64,000 nt of DNA, taken from contig CANTFL010000971.1 in NCBI GenBank assembly GCA_947650285.1, forward strand, positions 56,993 to 120,992, given 5' to 3'. Made by a program: the position numbers and the translations under genes. Source of the DNA: Hyaloperonospora brassicae. Its lineage: Eukaryota; Oomycota; Peronosporomycetes; Peronosporales; Peronosporaceae. Below the pieces are notes generated by a model, which ran no database searches, was not told where the DNA came from, and saw nothing but the letters and a program-made list of their open reading frames with translations. Shown one piece after another: positions 36,561 to 49,912 of this stretch (position 1 is its first letter; each line of letters begins with the position of its first letter).

Positions 36561-38749
36561 TCGTAAAAATGGTCTACCACCCACGACGGCCTACCTTATT
36601 ATAGAGCCGTTTCTGGCAACATACTTCGTGTTGTCGTTTCCACTCATAATAATTTGCCCTTGAAATCATGTATGAGCGTCCATATGCACCAACAAGTGAT
36701 CATCGCGGTATAACAAAGTCTTACCTTACGGCAACCCAAGTCTTTTATTGGTCACACCAGTATCTTTTTGTGCGATCACATTAATTTTTAAGAATTAAGT
36801 CAACCGTTAAAGCCAAGTTCTTTTTACGTGCACCACTACAGCCTCTAAATGCTCCGTCGAAAGGCTACAGTATTTTATAATGGGTTTTACATTTGGCTTT
36901 CCAGAATAATGACATGAAAAGAATTACAAAAACTTTATATTCGTTAACTGATATACAACATGATTATATTTGCGGCTGTTCCCGTATCGATCACAGGAAA
37001 TATATATTTTTGTCTTATTAGAAAAGGTCTTTCGACTCCACCAATAATTCCGTGAATGTTCTCTGGTAAAAACCGTCGGGTTTCAGCGAGGATTTGCATC
37101 CGTGTGTTTTTTTCTTTAAATACGGTTATAGATGACATCATCTGACCACAATGATACAGACGGGTAGCTGGAACGAGAAAAATGTGCTCTCGAATAAAAA
37201 CTACTAGCATACATCCGTTGCCGATCATATCGAAATCGTAGATTATAACGTCAGCAGTATTTAAGACGCTATTACTGACTCCGATGATGGTGAACATGCT
37301 GTATGTTATCATTTTATATGATTACACTAGCGAGTATGACGTTACCCTCGATGAAGAAGAGAAATACCTCTTTGCATTTCTCACCAATTGCACTGATACA
37401 AAAAAAACTAAGTCAGCAGATAAATTTCTGCTCGGTCGATGAGCAGTGACCTATTTCGTGCATTGTTTCGTCGACAACGCGTTGGAACGACATAAATAAA
37501 AAGCTGACGAGAATGATAGAGCAAATGTTATTGTGTTCAGTAGTGCTTACGTAGTTCTACTGTCTAGGACAAATTTACTTTTACTTGCAGTTACAAATTT
37601 CAGATGTAGTAAGCTACTGTCGAGGTTTATTGTCCCGTATCGCAAATTGCATCTCCAAGATAGCGCAAATGAAATTAAGGTCTCTCGTAGGATACAATTC
37701 CTACGTGTTATTTGATGCGTCTTCTCCCGTACTTTCTATATGCGCTCTCTTTATAAAATGAATACAATTTCCACGCTATAGAATCCCTGGCAGATTTTTG
37801 GAATCACGAACCGAGCCCCTGGGATCAATATTAAATAACCCGCTTTGGCGACGAGCATTCGACAGCTCGTCGCGTAGATGACAACGTTCATTATCGTCTT
37901 TAGATGAAATATTGCAATATCCGATCACCCACACGCCTGATCAGCATGATGGTGCTACCGCCGCCAAGTAGTGGCGACAATTGACTCGTAGTGCATCTCT
38001 TGCTCTTTAAGTCTCTCTTACGCCACAGCCGTCGCCAGCTCGTCGGGTCAGAGACGACGCATCTGATCGTTATTTAGCAGGGAGCACGCATAGCCCGACC
38101 TGACACCCACCTTATCAGCACGATGGAGCTGCCGCCGATAGTGGTGACGACGGTAATCTCTTAGTGTAGTGCTTCAAGCAAATTCTATACTACGCACTTC
38201 TGCCGATCGATTGTCTCTCGTAGGCCCGAAAGTTAATATAGACCTTGTTTCCTTGCCAGTAGCTTAGGGGTTGGTGGACTCGCAGAGTTGTCACGATTTT
38301 ATGTTGAGCGTATTGCGGGTAACCATAAGCGGATAGGGAAGTGGGCAATCTAACTTGTGCTCTGGCGAGAAAACCCTTCTCATATGACTGCTGAGAGCCT
38401 CGATCCCCGATGATGTCTGACGTATGAAATCTTGTAAAGCGATTTGATGATGCTCATCCGATGCTGCAGTCAGCCAACGTGAATCACGCGCCTCGAGCGC
38501 TTCTATACGGATTAACAATTAACGATCGCGTCACGCGTCTCATACGAGATGTAGCCCTGCCCCAGGGCAAACATAGATAACGAAATGATTTATGAGCGCG
38601 TTGCGAATTGCAAACACAACTCCACATTAGTCACCCCACTAAGACTAAAAATATCAGCATCAATATACAACTGTTGCATAATCATGCACCGGTCGGAGCT
38701 CGTTTTCCATTTCTAATGTGTGCCATATTGATGTTTTGATGCCATTCAT
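36561..38749. other. AT-rich region with a short direct duplication
   Basis: No gene is recognised. A 122-codon minus ATG frame at 36944-37312 has no known motif. Two similar ~85-bp blocks in direct orientation lie at about 37920-38003 and 38096-38177 (both contain TATCAGCA/GATCAGCA...CGATGG..CTGCCGCC and end with a TAGTGCxTC motif), spaced ~175 bp, like two worn satellite units. Confidence 0.4.
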
Positions 38750-39185
38750 TACACAATGTCCTTGAATGTGCGAGCAAACGCATTACAAGCTTGCAACAGC
38801 GAGATTAAATTGTGTTTGGGGTTGCTGCTATGCCACCGATGATTAAGGAATGCATCGAGAAAGAAGCGTACTTTTGCGCGAAAGTGACTTGCGCTGATGT
38901 TGAGGCATTAAAGCCTTCCAGAATTCATATATTTTGATTATGTTCGCGTGTATGTGTATACAATCTCTAAATAAACCACACTGGATAACGCCACGGTTCG
39001 ATCTTGGGGGTTTGCTGCATGACATTGCTCTTTTTGCATATATCGTGGTAACTCCCGTAGTAATGTTTCCACTATATGCAGCTTGACGATGGCGCGAGAC
39101 ATTGCGTCTTTGCTCTTTTGCGAGTGCGCAAAGCCGGCGTCGATGATAATTCATCCTACTTGCTATCATAACCAAACATGATACG
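38750..39185 (-). pseudogene. Coding relic of unknown type
   Basis: The minus strand yields an unbroken protein-like stretch of about 67 codons (IIIDAGFAHSQKSKDAMSRA ... VVYLEIVYTYTRT), then after a TAA and frame change FRAKVRFFLDAFLNHRW and HNLISLLQACNAFARTFKD. Composition and length suggest a decayed gene or transposon ORF. I do not recognise the family. Confidence 0.35.
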
Positions 39186-42100
39186 ATGTAACTGATAGGA
39201 CATCTTCCTATGTGAAACCTTTTTAGTCTAAAGTTCATTCTAAGCCTCCACGGATAATCTGGGCGTCGTGATAATCTTTCCCGAGTCTGACACACCACCT
39301 GACTCACTAGAGTACATGAGCTGTAAATTTAGAATTAGTATTGGCACGTGAAGCATTAATACTTGCACCAACAGCGAAATGTGCTGTAGGTGAAGGATGC
39401 GCGGAAGACGAAAAACAGTCTCGCACGTTGTCACGTGCAGCCTTGGGCCGTTCGTTCTTCGTTGATTGCTGCATTTAGGTTCTTATAATGTATCGCTTGG
39501 TCGAGATTGAGTGTACTTGACCCAACGAGTGCTTCATATCATAAAAGAGCTCAACGGGTAGACAATCAGTTCAGATAGTCGTTTTTGGGACAATTAGTAA
39601 TGAAGGTAGGTGTTGAAATGGGATTATTTAATTACATAATATTATCGTTTTTACAAAATGGTAATAAGGAATTATATGTTTGAATTTTTCCTCGAATACT
39701 ACAAAATGTTTTAGATACCGTTTCTTTGTCTCAATAGTTGTACTCACCGGCTGATTAAGTAATAAAATTATATCATTAATCGCTGCTTGACGCGCGTAAC
39801 GGGTGGTATGTAGACGTCACAATACTAATTTTTCCGTTACAGAACAAAGTTTAGACTAATCAATAATAAGCGGTATATGACCTAATTATTCAATGACGTG
39901 TTTCTTTTTACTACTACTAAAATCTTTCGTGTTACTAGTTTTTCTTCCTCTATGCATATTTACGTGAGGTAAAAGAACACTGACTACCTCTATTGTTGCT
40001 GAGAGTTTCGTACGATTGTCAGTACGTTGATACCAGTATTTCGTTCTAGTTATCCTTTCATTAATGGTAACTTTCAATGACCCATCAGCCAGCCATAAAC
40101 GGATGACGTACCTAGTACAAAAACGATTGAAGTACCATGACCAACAAGGTACTCTTTTCATGATCAGAAAGTTATTACAACTAGCATATCACAGTGCAAA
40201 CACCTAATAACTCTCGATAGGTCTGTGTGACATATACAATTATATTTATAATGACCATTAACTGTGTGTGACCCTATACCAGCTAAGATTGGAAATTCGA
40301 TTCAGTGGGAGATGGAATGTAGAAACATCACAGGACCTATCATCCTTAAGCTGCATTCCTCCCATTTATATTGCTGCTAATAAAATTTAGACGTACACAT
40401 AGCTTCGTAACTGGGTTGATTATAAATTAGAAATTTTAGAGTGATGTATAGAATTTGCAAGCCTTCTCACTTATTATGTGCAGCTTATGAGCCTAAGACT
40501 ACTCATTCAAACGTTTATATATCAAATAAAGAGGGGAATGTACAGATGCTGATTGAAGGACTGCCTATATTGAATGTTTTTTCTGTGGTAAATTAGACGT
40601 CGTCGCTAATGGACCCTTAGTAGTTAATACACTAGAAATCAATCACCTCAATTTTCTTATGTATTGCTAAAAAAGAAATCTTGCGTAAGTTTGCTGTCAT
40701 GAAGAATAATTTGGATACTTCAAATCACGGAAGTAGCTGGTATTGTGGAAGAATAATATTAATCCGTGGCTCCTCTAGGTTCAGCTGCATACCTTTTACT
40801 CTCAGTTAAATTTCTAATTTTTTGTGCCGTTATTGTGTTTGGTGTCTGATAATGCTATATATTTCTTGCACGCCGGACAATATCTTCTTCGACTTTCCTT
40901 TTCATGTAATCTCACATCCACTTTATGGAAATTGGCACACTGTATAAAGGTCGGAAAGGCGCCTGACGGTGATATATTTATTTTTTCGATAAATCGCCTG
41001 TTAATAGCCACTCATTATTAGCGCCTTTACAAGTTTAAGGGTCGGTATGTACAGCCAAAATTTGCTAGATTACACCCCGCAATGTCAAAATATACTGATC
41101 ATTGTAGATGCCGTGTCGAACATGGTCTCGAGGTAACCTTCGACAATATTGTAGTTACACCTTACCCCTGTGTAGAGCCTTTATCTTCCCTAGTATCAGA
41201 TATCTATTTGCTCAGACATTTCATTCTAGAACATCCGACTTCGCTTAGCCAATTTTGCACAATCTGCTTCGATAATAGGCTACTACTGTATATATTTTGA
41301 AATCTAAGCTATAAATAAATCTTATTGTTATTACATTAACAGGCGATCGCAATACAAGCTTTTTATAGATGATATACTGTATCACATTTGCCGGCACGTA
41401 GTCTCATAATGCTTTAATTTTCAAATATAAATACAGGCCAGAATCAATGGATATCGTAAAAAATGAGTGATTGCAATCCTTTTGGTAGAGATTCATAGAG
41501 CGGGCCCTTAAACCATACTACATCTGCGCAATGACGGCAAAGAAAACAAAATTAAATATTGAACCGCTAACGCTGCTTTTTTAAGATATCTTGCTCTGCC
41601 TGGACGGATCTAAAGCACATTAGATGTTGAAATTAGTCTGGAGTTGATTTTAGCTCCCGTTGTGGTTGCTATACCTATCTACCGCTCGTAACTAATAGCG
41701 TGAGAGATACGCTTGTCGGTCACAATTTAATTGAGTCTGGACTAAAACAAATCCTTGCAAAATGTCTAATGATTGCGTCAGATCGGTTCCCATACCTATA
41801 TATCGTGCGCTTTGTCTCGAATCTGCAAAATATTATCGTAAAGAGGCCTGCTAAGCCTTACACGTTGCTTATTGATGAAAGGGTAGCCCAAGTTATTTTA
41901 GTTGTGCTTGTTGCAGAGGGGAATCGTAACCTATATGCTTACCAAAATTTGGTAGGTATGGCGAGTGAAACTGTAACGAGGCACCGATTGCTGCGTACTA
42001 AAATACCAGTACGAATACAACTTTCACTGACAATAGTGAAGGTTAGTGGCCTGCTTTCTCTATACACTGCACATAGGAATGGGAAACGACTAAGATAAAG

Positions 42101-42550
42101 ACTTAATTTATCGAAAAAAGTAAAGTCATTTAACTCTTGTTCTAATTTGTCCTAACTTTAATTTGTCAATATGACTAAATGCACGATGACGACTACTCAC
42201 CAGCCATTGGACACGTCTATCAGCGATTAAATTATTGATTTAAGTCCAATGTCAACCAATGAGTAGACCCTTGAGTCATCTCAACAATATCTCTGTATTT
42301 AGTGATATTGTCAAAAGACTTTTCAAAAAAAATTCTCTATTAATGTTTCTCAAAACGGTTATTTCATGTGACGGGATACTTAGTTACATCTCCCCCTTCA
42401 TCCATCGTCAATTTATGACTAGCGCAACTACGAGTCCCTCCCGTAAGCAATAAAGGGATAGAAAGCACTTGCTTGGTCATATACACTTATACCTGGCCTT
42501 GCCACGCATAGTTTTCATGTCTATGCGGAGACTCACAAACGGTACAGCGC
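39186..42550. other. AT-rich intergenic region
   Basis: No gene recognised. A block near 39775-39830 in reverse resembles the internal CGTCCAGCAGCGATT part of the family 1 LTRs and may be a worn LTR. A 132-codon plus frame at 41700-42098 starts at GTG and has no known motif. The motif CTAATTTGTCCTAACTT at ~42142 recurs at ~49597 and could mark worn LTRs of the right Gypsy copy. Confidence 0.4.
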
Positions 42551-44060
42551 GTGGCTGAGCAAGCCTTCGCGGCAGACAGTTCGTCGTACGCTTCTTCTTA
42601 TACGCCCGCAGCACATCTTGCTGCAGGAGCACGTCGTATCACACCTCGTGCACACGATGAATCCGTGGTGGAGGAAATCTACTCAGGAGAGTCAGACTTG
42701 TCTAACTTGGGAAAGACTTCAGAGGCACCCGAATCACCCGCGGTGTATTAGCCTCAGTCTTCATTAAAGTATTTACGAAACAAAAAGACTCGCGACTTGC
42801 AACACATTCTATGCAGCAACGAAGATGAAGATTATAAGGGTGAGTATGGATACTCATCATCACAGCCAGCGCGTTCATCTTTTCACGAGCGTGTCGACGA
42901 AGTTGAATTTACATTGAAGTGTGATTAGACTAAGACGTGGCTTGTGTTCGATCGTATTATCAATAGCTTGCCTCAAGAGACAAGCCAGTTCCGTCAAATA
43001 TCATTATTCGATGCGAAAGTGCTTCATGGGCTGGGTTCTAGAGAGGGCAACTATCGCGCTGAAGGGGACTTATATCTTGACCCTTTATTACGTATCGATG
43101 GTATAATAGCAAAAAAATCGAGATACTAATATGTTATTTAACGGCGTGATACGCGTTTATCCAAAATGTAATAAATTTAAGACGTGAAACGTGGCTCCGA
43201 AAACTTGATGCGGTACGCATTAAGTCCAGAAAACGAACGCCTACCGGTGCAAGGTATCGGCTGCATCAACTGTCGTGTGAGTCAGGCATTTCTTGCCTTA
43301 CATGGGGTGACCCTCGTGCGAGATTGGTTAACTACTTGAGGCGTGCCCAGAAGGAATTGTATTCGCTGAGTTCGCCCTATAAAAGAGCTTACATTTCTGG
43401 GTGATATGCGTGAATCGATTGCGATCTTGAAATCCGGCAGCGAGTTCTAAAAGCGCGTGTCTACCTATGGGCTCGAGGACACATCGGATGATCTTCGTCA
43501 TATTGTTCGACGAGACCTCCAACAACTGCCATCAGCTGGGGTCGAGGACCTCAGCCATCAAACAAAGATGGATTTCCCCGCCAGCGGACAATGAATTTTT
43601 CCGCTTCTCGTTCCGCACGCGATGCCTTTAGATACGCCCCATGTGAAAGCGTCGGCCACCGTTCGAGTCGACCAGCGGCTCTGGTGGAGAAGGAAAGACC
43701 TGGTCTAACCCAGCCGCCGGGTTTGCAAGAGTTCTCTAACCGCTATGACCGCGTTCTGATCTAGTTAAGGAAGGACGTGCAGCACGATTTCCTTCGTCGT
43801 CATGACTTGATGACGACCGGGTAACGTCGTCGGGCCGCTTGGGATAAGTACCGGTCAAACTTTGCGTTCGCATAGCTTGAGAAAGAACGCGAGCGTCTTA
43901 CCCTGCGCAACAGGCTAGTGGCGGCTTTTCGCGATATAGCGTCAATGGAAAACGAACTCGCGAGTTTAGTTCTCAATTACAAGAATCTGCTGGTCATTAT
44001 TGATCGTGCCGAACGTCTTCATTCTCGTAAGAGGCCGCGTACTTATAGTACAGGCAGAGA
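42551..44060 (+). pseudogene. Decayed gag-like/coiled-coil coding relic, unknown
   Basis: About 1.5 kb of GC-richer, coding-like sequence in several frames: AEQAFAADSSSYASSYTPAA, then SNEDEDYKGEYGYSSSQPAR, FHERVDEVEFTLK, QFRQISLFDAKVLHGLGSRE, MRYALSPENERLPVQGIGCI with NCRV, later LEDTSDDLRHIVRRDLQQLP and a heptad-rich end (RNRLVAAFRDIASMENELAS...). Many stops. A Cys motif in the middle and a coiled coil at the end suggest a structural transposon protein, but I cannot name it. Confidence 0.4.
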
Positions 44061-44795
44061 CGCCCAACATAAATTGTAGAATGCGTTCGCATATACGAGG
44101 CAATACATCGTGTGTGCATTGCCTTGGCGGTGCAATACGCAAAAAGGATCAATGTATTTGGGTAGTAGGCTACTACTGCCGTCACAAGTGACTGCATGTC
44201 AATATCAGTTTACAGTAGACAGTAGGACTAGGTCGTTAACCGTGCATAATATAATTTGCTCTTTCATTGTTGTCTGAGTTCCGTTTTTGGCGGTCCACTG
44301 GTTATCAATAGAGTCCTGAACAAAACAAAGTACCTCTTCTCGAGTCAGCAGGAAGTTGTCTACTAACTCGCTGATGTGTCATTTGGTGCGCACTAAAAAG
44401 AGGTCATTATCTTCTTCAACAAGGTTATGATATATCTGATTCGAAACAGCATTGACTATGCTATATAAATGGCATCGTCATCATCGTCTTATGCACCAGC
44501 AGCATTCGATCTACTTATGGCTTTGTATCTTTCGATGTCGACATTGTCGACATCGGCATTAAACTTATCGGTGTGAGCGTCGATACGTGAACAGCAATAG
44601 CCGAAACAGTTTTTACTTGAGCTGGCCCCTCATCGCTACTCATAAATTCTCTCTGTATCAGGTATAGAATGCTTGGGTGGTGGAATTAATTCACGTTGAA
44701 AGGTGTATACTTTGTAGACGCATGCACGGAGTTTTATATGGAAAAATCGACCGTCGGCAAGAATTCAAATAACTTGGACACTAGTGGGCGTACCC
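44061..44795. other. Spacer, no gene recognised
   Basis: Between the unknown relic and the truncated integrase end of the right Gypsy copy. The minus strand here should contain the integrase C-terminus and 3' LTR if they had survived; neither is recognisable, so the element is truncated or eroded at this end. Confidence 0.4.
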
Positions 44796-46255
44796 TCAAA
44801 ACATTTCTTCATAGACGCGGTTAGCACGTTCCGTCTGGTTATCTGTTTCGCGATGATCAGAAGTTGACAGCTTCAACCGTTTTACTAATGTTCGAAAAAA
44901 ATTGCCGAAACTTCGCCGTGAACCGAGGGTCACGGTCCGAGACCAGTTCGCGGGGAAAGCCATGGAGGCGAAACTCTGCGTTGATGAAGACACGCACAAT
45001 TTCGTGTGCAGTGATGGGATCGAGTACTGAAGCTAGATGTACCATCTTGATGAACCGGTCAGCTATTACAAGAATATCATTATTTTTGTGGTCGTCTTCG
45101 GGGAAACCGAAGACGAATTGCATGGAAACGGACTACCCGCACTTTGCTGGGACCGACAGAGGCTGCAAACGCTCTCGGGTGGAAGGGTGAGGCTTCACTC
45201 GCTGAAAGGGAAACCCTCGCAAGCACGGATGTACTTGCACACAAAGTGATACTGTCGGGGCCAGTAAAAGTCAGGACAAACGTAAGGTAAGTCTATTCCC
45301 TGCCACGATAGCCACCGGTTCGGTGGGGCATCGTACCACTCATACATGATGCACAAGCGCAAGTTGTTATGAGCGGGGACGACGACATGAGGCGTGTCGT
45401 CGGCAACGGCTGTATAGTACAGCAACCCGTTGTGCCTTTTTCACCGATCCGATGAGGAACGGTACAAAGTCGATACATCTTTCAACGATATACGAGTTGG
45501 ATTCACCACATGATACATCAAGCGCAGAAGATCCCCATATTCTTCGTAGACCTTTCTTAGGTCGTCAAATAACGTTGAAGACGGGACACTGGCCGTAAGT
45601 GTCGCAAAAGTGGGATTATCCTCGATGTTAGGTCGCGTGCCCGGCTCGGAATCGGGCAGGCGCAAAAGTGCGTCAGCGACGACATTAAGTCGTCCTGGTT
45701 TGTACTCGACGGAGAAGTTATACTTCGCGAAGAAAGACATCCACCTCGCCATTCTTCGCGAGAGGTGTGGACTGTTTACGGCCGTGCGTAGTGACGCATG
45801 GTCCTTATATACGATGAACGGTATGTCTCCCAAGAGATAGACACGAAACTTAGCCAGAGCATATTTCATGGCAAGGAGTTCCTTGGCATGCACTCGATCA
45901 TTGCGATCAACCGGTTGCAGCTGACGCGATTGATAGCAGATGATGCTCTATGCGTCGTCTTTGTCATACTGCATCAAAGCATAGCCAATTACGTAATCGG
46001 TGGCTTCACATACCACATTTAATGATCTATCCTGTTTTTCAATCGCAAGAATGGGCAATCGCATCAAGATCTGCTTGATACCTTCAAAAAAACGCTGATA
46101 TTCAGGGCTCCATGACCACTTCATATTTTTCTTGAGTAAAAAAGAAAGATGCACAGTCATCTCGGCGTAGTTGCGCGAATACTTGTGTAAGTACGCCGCT
46201 AGCCCAAGGAACATACGAAGTCCCTTGACATGGACTGGCACAGTCCAGTCGATGA
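44796..46255 (-). pseudogene. Gypsy RT end, RNase H and integrase relic, right copy
   Basis: FLGLAAYLHKYSRNYAEMT and FLLKKNMKWSWSPEYQRFFE mark the RT connection; [59 protein letters not shown] and KPGRLNVVADALLRLP mark RNase H. MYEWYDAPPNRWLSWQG and FYWPRQYHFVCKYIRACEG are a damaged integrase zinc-binding region. The catalytic core keeps [25 protein letters not shown] and RETDNQTERANRVYEEM, so the D,D,E layout is still visible. It ends abruptly after that E. Confidence 0.9.
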
Positions 46256-48147
46256 TTGCCTTGATCTTCTCGGGATCATAGCGTACGCCTTCTTACCCAC
46301 GATGCACCCAAGAAGTCGTAATTCACTAGCCAAAAATATACAATTCTTGAGGTTGAAGATCAACTTGCGCTTGCGCATACGTGTGAGAGCCCGAGAAACG
46401 CGTCTTCTTTGCACCAACGCGTCCGTCTCTTAGTGCATATGTCATCTATGGATGAATATATCGTCGGAGTAATTTGTTGCGAAATACCGCTCCGATCTCA
46501 ACAGATTTGTCACACATCAGTTGAATGTAGCAGGAGTATTCATTAGTATTGCGGATGAGCAATACCCGCTAAACGTGCTTACTGCCATTTACAAGATATC
46601 TCGTTCACGCATGAGAATATGATGGAAACCATCCATTAGATCCATTGAAATGACATGGTATTTTTACATACCACCAATTCTTACATCCTTCGTTGATATT
46701 GGTGTCTGAGCCGTACCGTTCGTTGCAGCAATAAATTTGTGACTGCATGCACAATCTTCCTGTGGCCTTTCGCACAAAGAAGGTAGGAGAGTTGTGAGGT
46801 GAAGATGTTTCCATGACATGGCTCGCTGCAAAGCGATCGGCAAAGAATTTGTCGATCGATAGTACTTATTCACGACGCAGTGGCCACTGCTTCATGACAC
46901 AGTACTTCAAGCCCGGTTTGAGCTCGATCTCGTGTCGAGTGCCTTTATCCTTCGACAGCTTGCTAGGCACGAATTCAAGGAATACATCCTTGAATTCGAT
47001 CAAATCTTCATATACAGGATTTGCCTGAAGCGACTCCCAGGATTGAGACGTGTATCGTTCGATCTGAGTCTTCTCATCGAGGGCACTTTTGTCCACCGAT
47101 GAACTGCTGAGAACCCGCTCACTCTCAGTAAATACTGTGGCCGACCGAATGTCGGTGACGTACTCCTCCTCTGCGATGAGTAGCAGAGTACACAGATCTG
47201 CTTTAATTTGCCACTATGCAAATTGCACAAGAATCGTTTTGGTTCTAGCGTTGTCAACTGACTTGTCACCCTAATTACCTTCGGGGGCGCAATCATATCA
47301 AGCGTATAAACGCCTACTCTTGTTCCGTCATTGACCAAGACATTCAATGTCTTAGCAACTTCCTGGGAAGTCGCATCCACAGGCTGCTGGGTAATATTTC
47401 CCTCAGCGTCTTCTGACTGTGGCTGCTCAACCACTGTCAGGAAAACATCCTCTATGGTCGACCGTCTAGTCGACCTAGGATCACCGTGTTGCCGGCTCTT
47501 GGCAGACGGTTTCTTCTCTACTAGATGCTGCCTTCCCGGCATGCGTCCATGTCCCGTTCCACTTGACTTCTTCGAGTGGTGGACCTTCGGCGTCACGTGT
47601 GTGTACTTGCACAGTAGCCGGGAGATTGCTCTACAGTGTAGTGATCAGCTACACTGCGATCGTGTACAGTCGTACTTGTGGTAGTCTCTGACGACCCTAC
47701 CACAAGTGAGTCCATCGCACTCACTCGTAGTACATCCACACGTTTGTAGCCGCTTCAAGAAGACTCATCAGATGGACACCTGATTAAAAAGCAGGAGGCA
47801 TCTTCACGAATCGATGCTTTCAGCTCACCCTTGGCTCGTACCTTCTGAGCCAGAGTGATCTCAGGATGACATCCAATTTGCCATACATATCGATGATTAT
47901 CATCGTACAGCTCTTTTTCTAATGTGTGTTGGACTCCTACTACATTTTTCTTAACTGTTATCGATGCGCCTGTTTCTAGGTGCACCGTCAATATCGACGT
48001 TGCGTTCTACGAACTTGATCGTACGAACCTCTTGTGCCTGGCGTCCAACTGAACTGTTCGATACCTACGGTTTACTAGGGCATGGAGTGACAATTATATT
48101 GTCATTTCGAAGCTCAAGGTGATGAGAAAATTCTCATCACCAGGTGC
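46256..48147 (-). repeat. Inverted repeat arm (right), Gypsy protease-RT segment
   Basis: Nearly identical in reverse to 33470-35360. It carries the same LETGASITVKKNVVGVQ patch, variable linker and RT start (RHEIELKPGLKYCVMKQWPL; one visible change, S to L). A one-base insertion near 47762 relative to the left arm changes the reading of SDELLEAA to SDESS plus stop. Confidence 0.9.
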
Positions 48148-48429
48148 AGAGACACAGATTGACTGTGTGTCGGGACAAACTTTCGTCAAAAGGTTTACAT
48201 TCTCTTGAGGTTCCATGGATTAGAAGGGCGATCCGACACTACAGATCTAGAGATTTTTTACGCTGCATCTCGCTGTTGCGGCTTTACAACAGTGCCGGAC
48301 CCTTGTTGATCCCTTTCTTTTAACTGGTGGATGCTTACTTTTCTCAGTACTTCGCGGTACTGAGCGGGTGACACTGTGTTTTAATGCGTAGTTTCCGAAA
48401 TTGTAGTAGCGATGGCAATTCTACGTACG

Positions 48430-49075
48430 CTTTTAGGTCCAAGTGCGAGGATTCTCGATCTCGACATAACAGAGGTCCATAGGCTCTGGACCTCCGGCCG
48501 CTGGTCGACTCTGTATCGGATAGGGAGTAAGCGTAAAGTGGGTCCGTTCTACACTTAAGGCTTCCTGCGTTGCAGCTGATATCGCTTCTAAAATGGCTTC
48601 AGCCCTACGCGGGTCGAGGGTTTCTGATGGGACCATATGCAAGGCACTAAATGAATTTGTGATCAACGCTAATTCACTCACAGGGTTTTCAACCATGCAA
48701 ATTGCAAGGTATTGCACATGTTGGGCGTAGGCGTAAATCTTACAGTTCTCCTGTTAATTTTCAAAAGCTCATGTAATGTCCTGAGCTCTATCATGGGCGG
48801 CTCAAACATTCGTTTATCTGGGACCTGAAGATTGTTAGCCACCCAAACACATCTGGGCCGTGCAACTTGAGATTCAGGACCCACGTTTTGGCATCCCAGG
48901 CCAGGTATGACTGATCAAGTGCAATTGGCATCAGATCAACGTCGATACTACGGGCCTTGATGGTACCGTCCACTTTGACGAAGCATCTAAATACGGAAAC
49001 TTCCTCGATTCTTCCATACTTGAAGATCTCTAACTTCAGTGTCCCGCCGACGCTGACGCGTTGAATTATGCGGAC
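48430..49075 (-). pseudogene. Gypsy gag relic, right copy
   Basis: Frames read GTLKLEIFKYGRIEEVSVFR, DQSYLAWDAKTWVLNLKLHG, PDVFGWLTIFRSQINEC, MIELRTLHELLKIN, then QYLAICMVENPVSELALI and RPAAGGPEPMDLCYVE, a typical oomycete Gypsy gag end. Several frame changes occur. It is clearly different from the left copy's gag. Confidence 0.8.
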
Positions 49076-49407
49076 TGAGGCTGTTGCTGTCTCAGTATTT
49101 TATTCCGCTGATGATCTTGCTGTCGCAACAAGTTCACCTCCGCTCTCGACTTATTCTGTTCTCGTTTCAAGAACTTGCTGATGACGGAATGCTGCAGGTC
49201 CATATTCCTTGATTACAGCATGGCCCAGACAGCTTCTTTGCCAACGATCGAGCACATTCGTCCTATCGCACTCCATTTGACATCTCTCATATAGAGGTGC
49301 CTTTCACGCAACTCCGTGAAAGCTTTCGCCTTCTGCATCGTCCAACATGATCCTGTTGGGAGATGCACTTGTGGCCATTGGACGGACTACAAAGTGCTTT
49401 CAGGTGT

Positions 49408-49912
49408 AACAGGGCACCGATCTATACTTACTGGACTACCAGTCCGGAGCCAACTCTCATTGACAACACTGATATTCAGTGTGCTGCTAGGTGTATGCTT
49501 AATACAAATGAAGGAAGGGTTTGCGACTAAGACAAATACTTTGGTCGTAGCAAAAGTAAACTGTTGTAAATGTAATTATTGTCGAATATACCTTGTGTCT
49601 AATTTGTCCTAACTTGATCATAAAAAGTATAGGGTTTACATAAATGTATACCACGTTAATTAAAAATAAAAAAAACAATACCACAAGATAGGAAATACAA
49701 AAACATGCCGAGCCTATTTACTATACACGAAATTATACACCCTTTACGGATAATACTAAAACGTTTTGGCGGAGTTCTATTCTATGAAGGCGTGTATTTT
49801 CCTACGCCATGATAGCTGACCTCCGTGTGTCCAAAAATTTCTATTTTTTTTGTGTATATTCAGCCGGAAAACCTAGTCTTGGTAGAAAAACCTCTAATCC
49901 GTATGCAAAATG
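49408..49912. other. Worn LTR of the right Gypsy copy and AT-rich spacer
   Basis: TGTAAC begins at about 49407, the mirror of an LTR end, so the minus-strand 5' LTR extends rightward from here. Its outer boundary cannot be fixed. Nothing else is recognised. Confidence 0.4.

Larger units (their letters stand above)
44796..49407 (-). mobile_element. Decayed Ty3/Gypsy element, right copy
   Basis: On the minus strand the order is LTR end and PBS (49407 downward), gag (49075-48430), protease region, RT, RNase H and integrase down to 44796. The LTR end reads GTGCCCTGTTACA, followed by CCTGAAAGCACTTTGTAGTCC, closely matching the PBS of the intact element. Stops and indels occur in all domains. It shares the ~1.9 kb arm with the left copy. 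Confidence 0.85.

Noticed and set aside
36944..37312. 122-codon minus ATG frame
   Set aside because: No recognised domain and no coding context; kept only as a remark.
41700..42098. 132-codon plus frame
   Set aside because: Starts at GTG, hydrophobic AT-driven composition, no motif; probably chance in AT-rich DNA.
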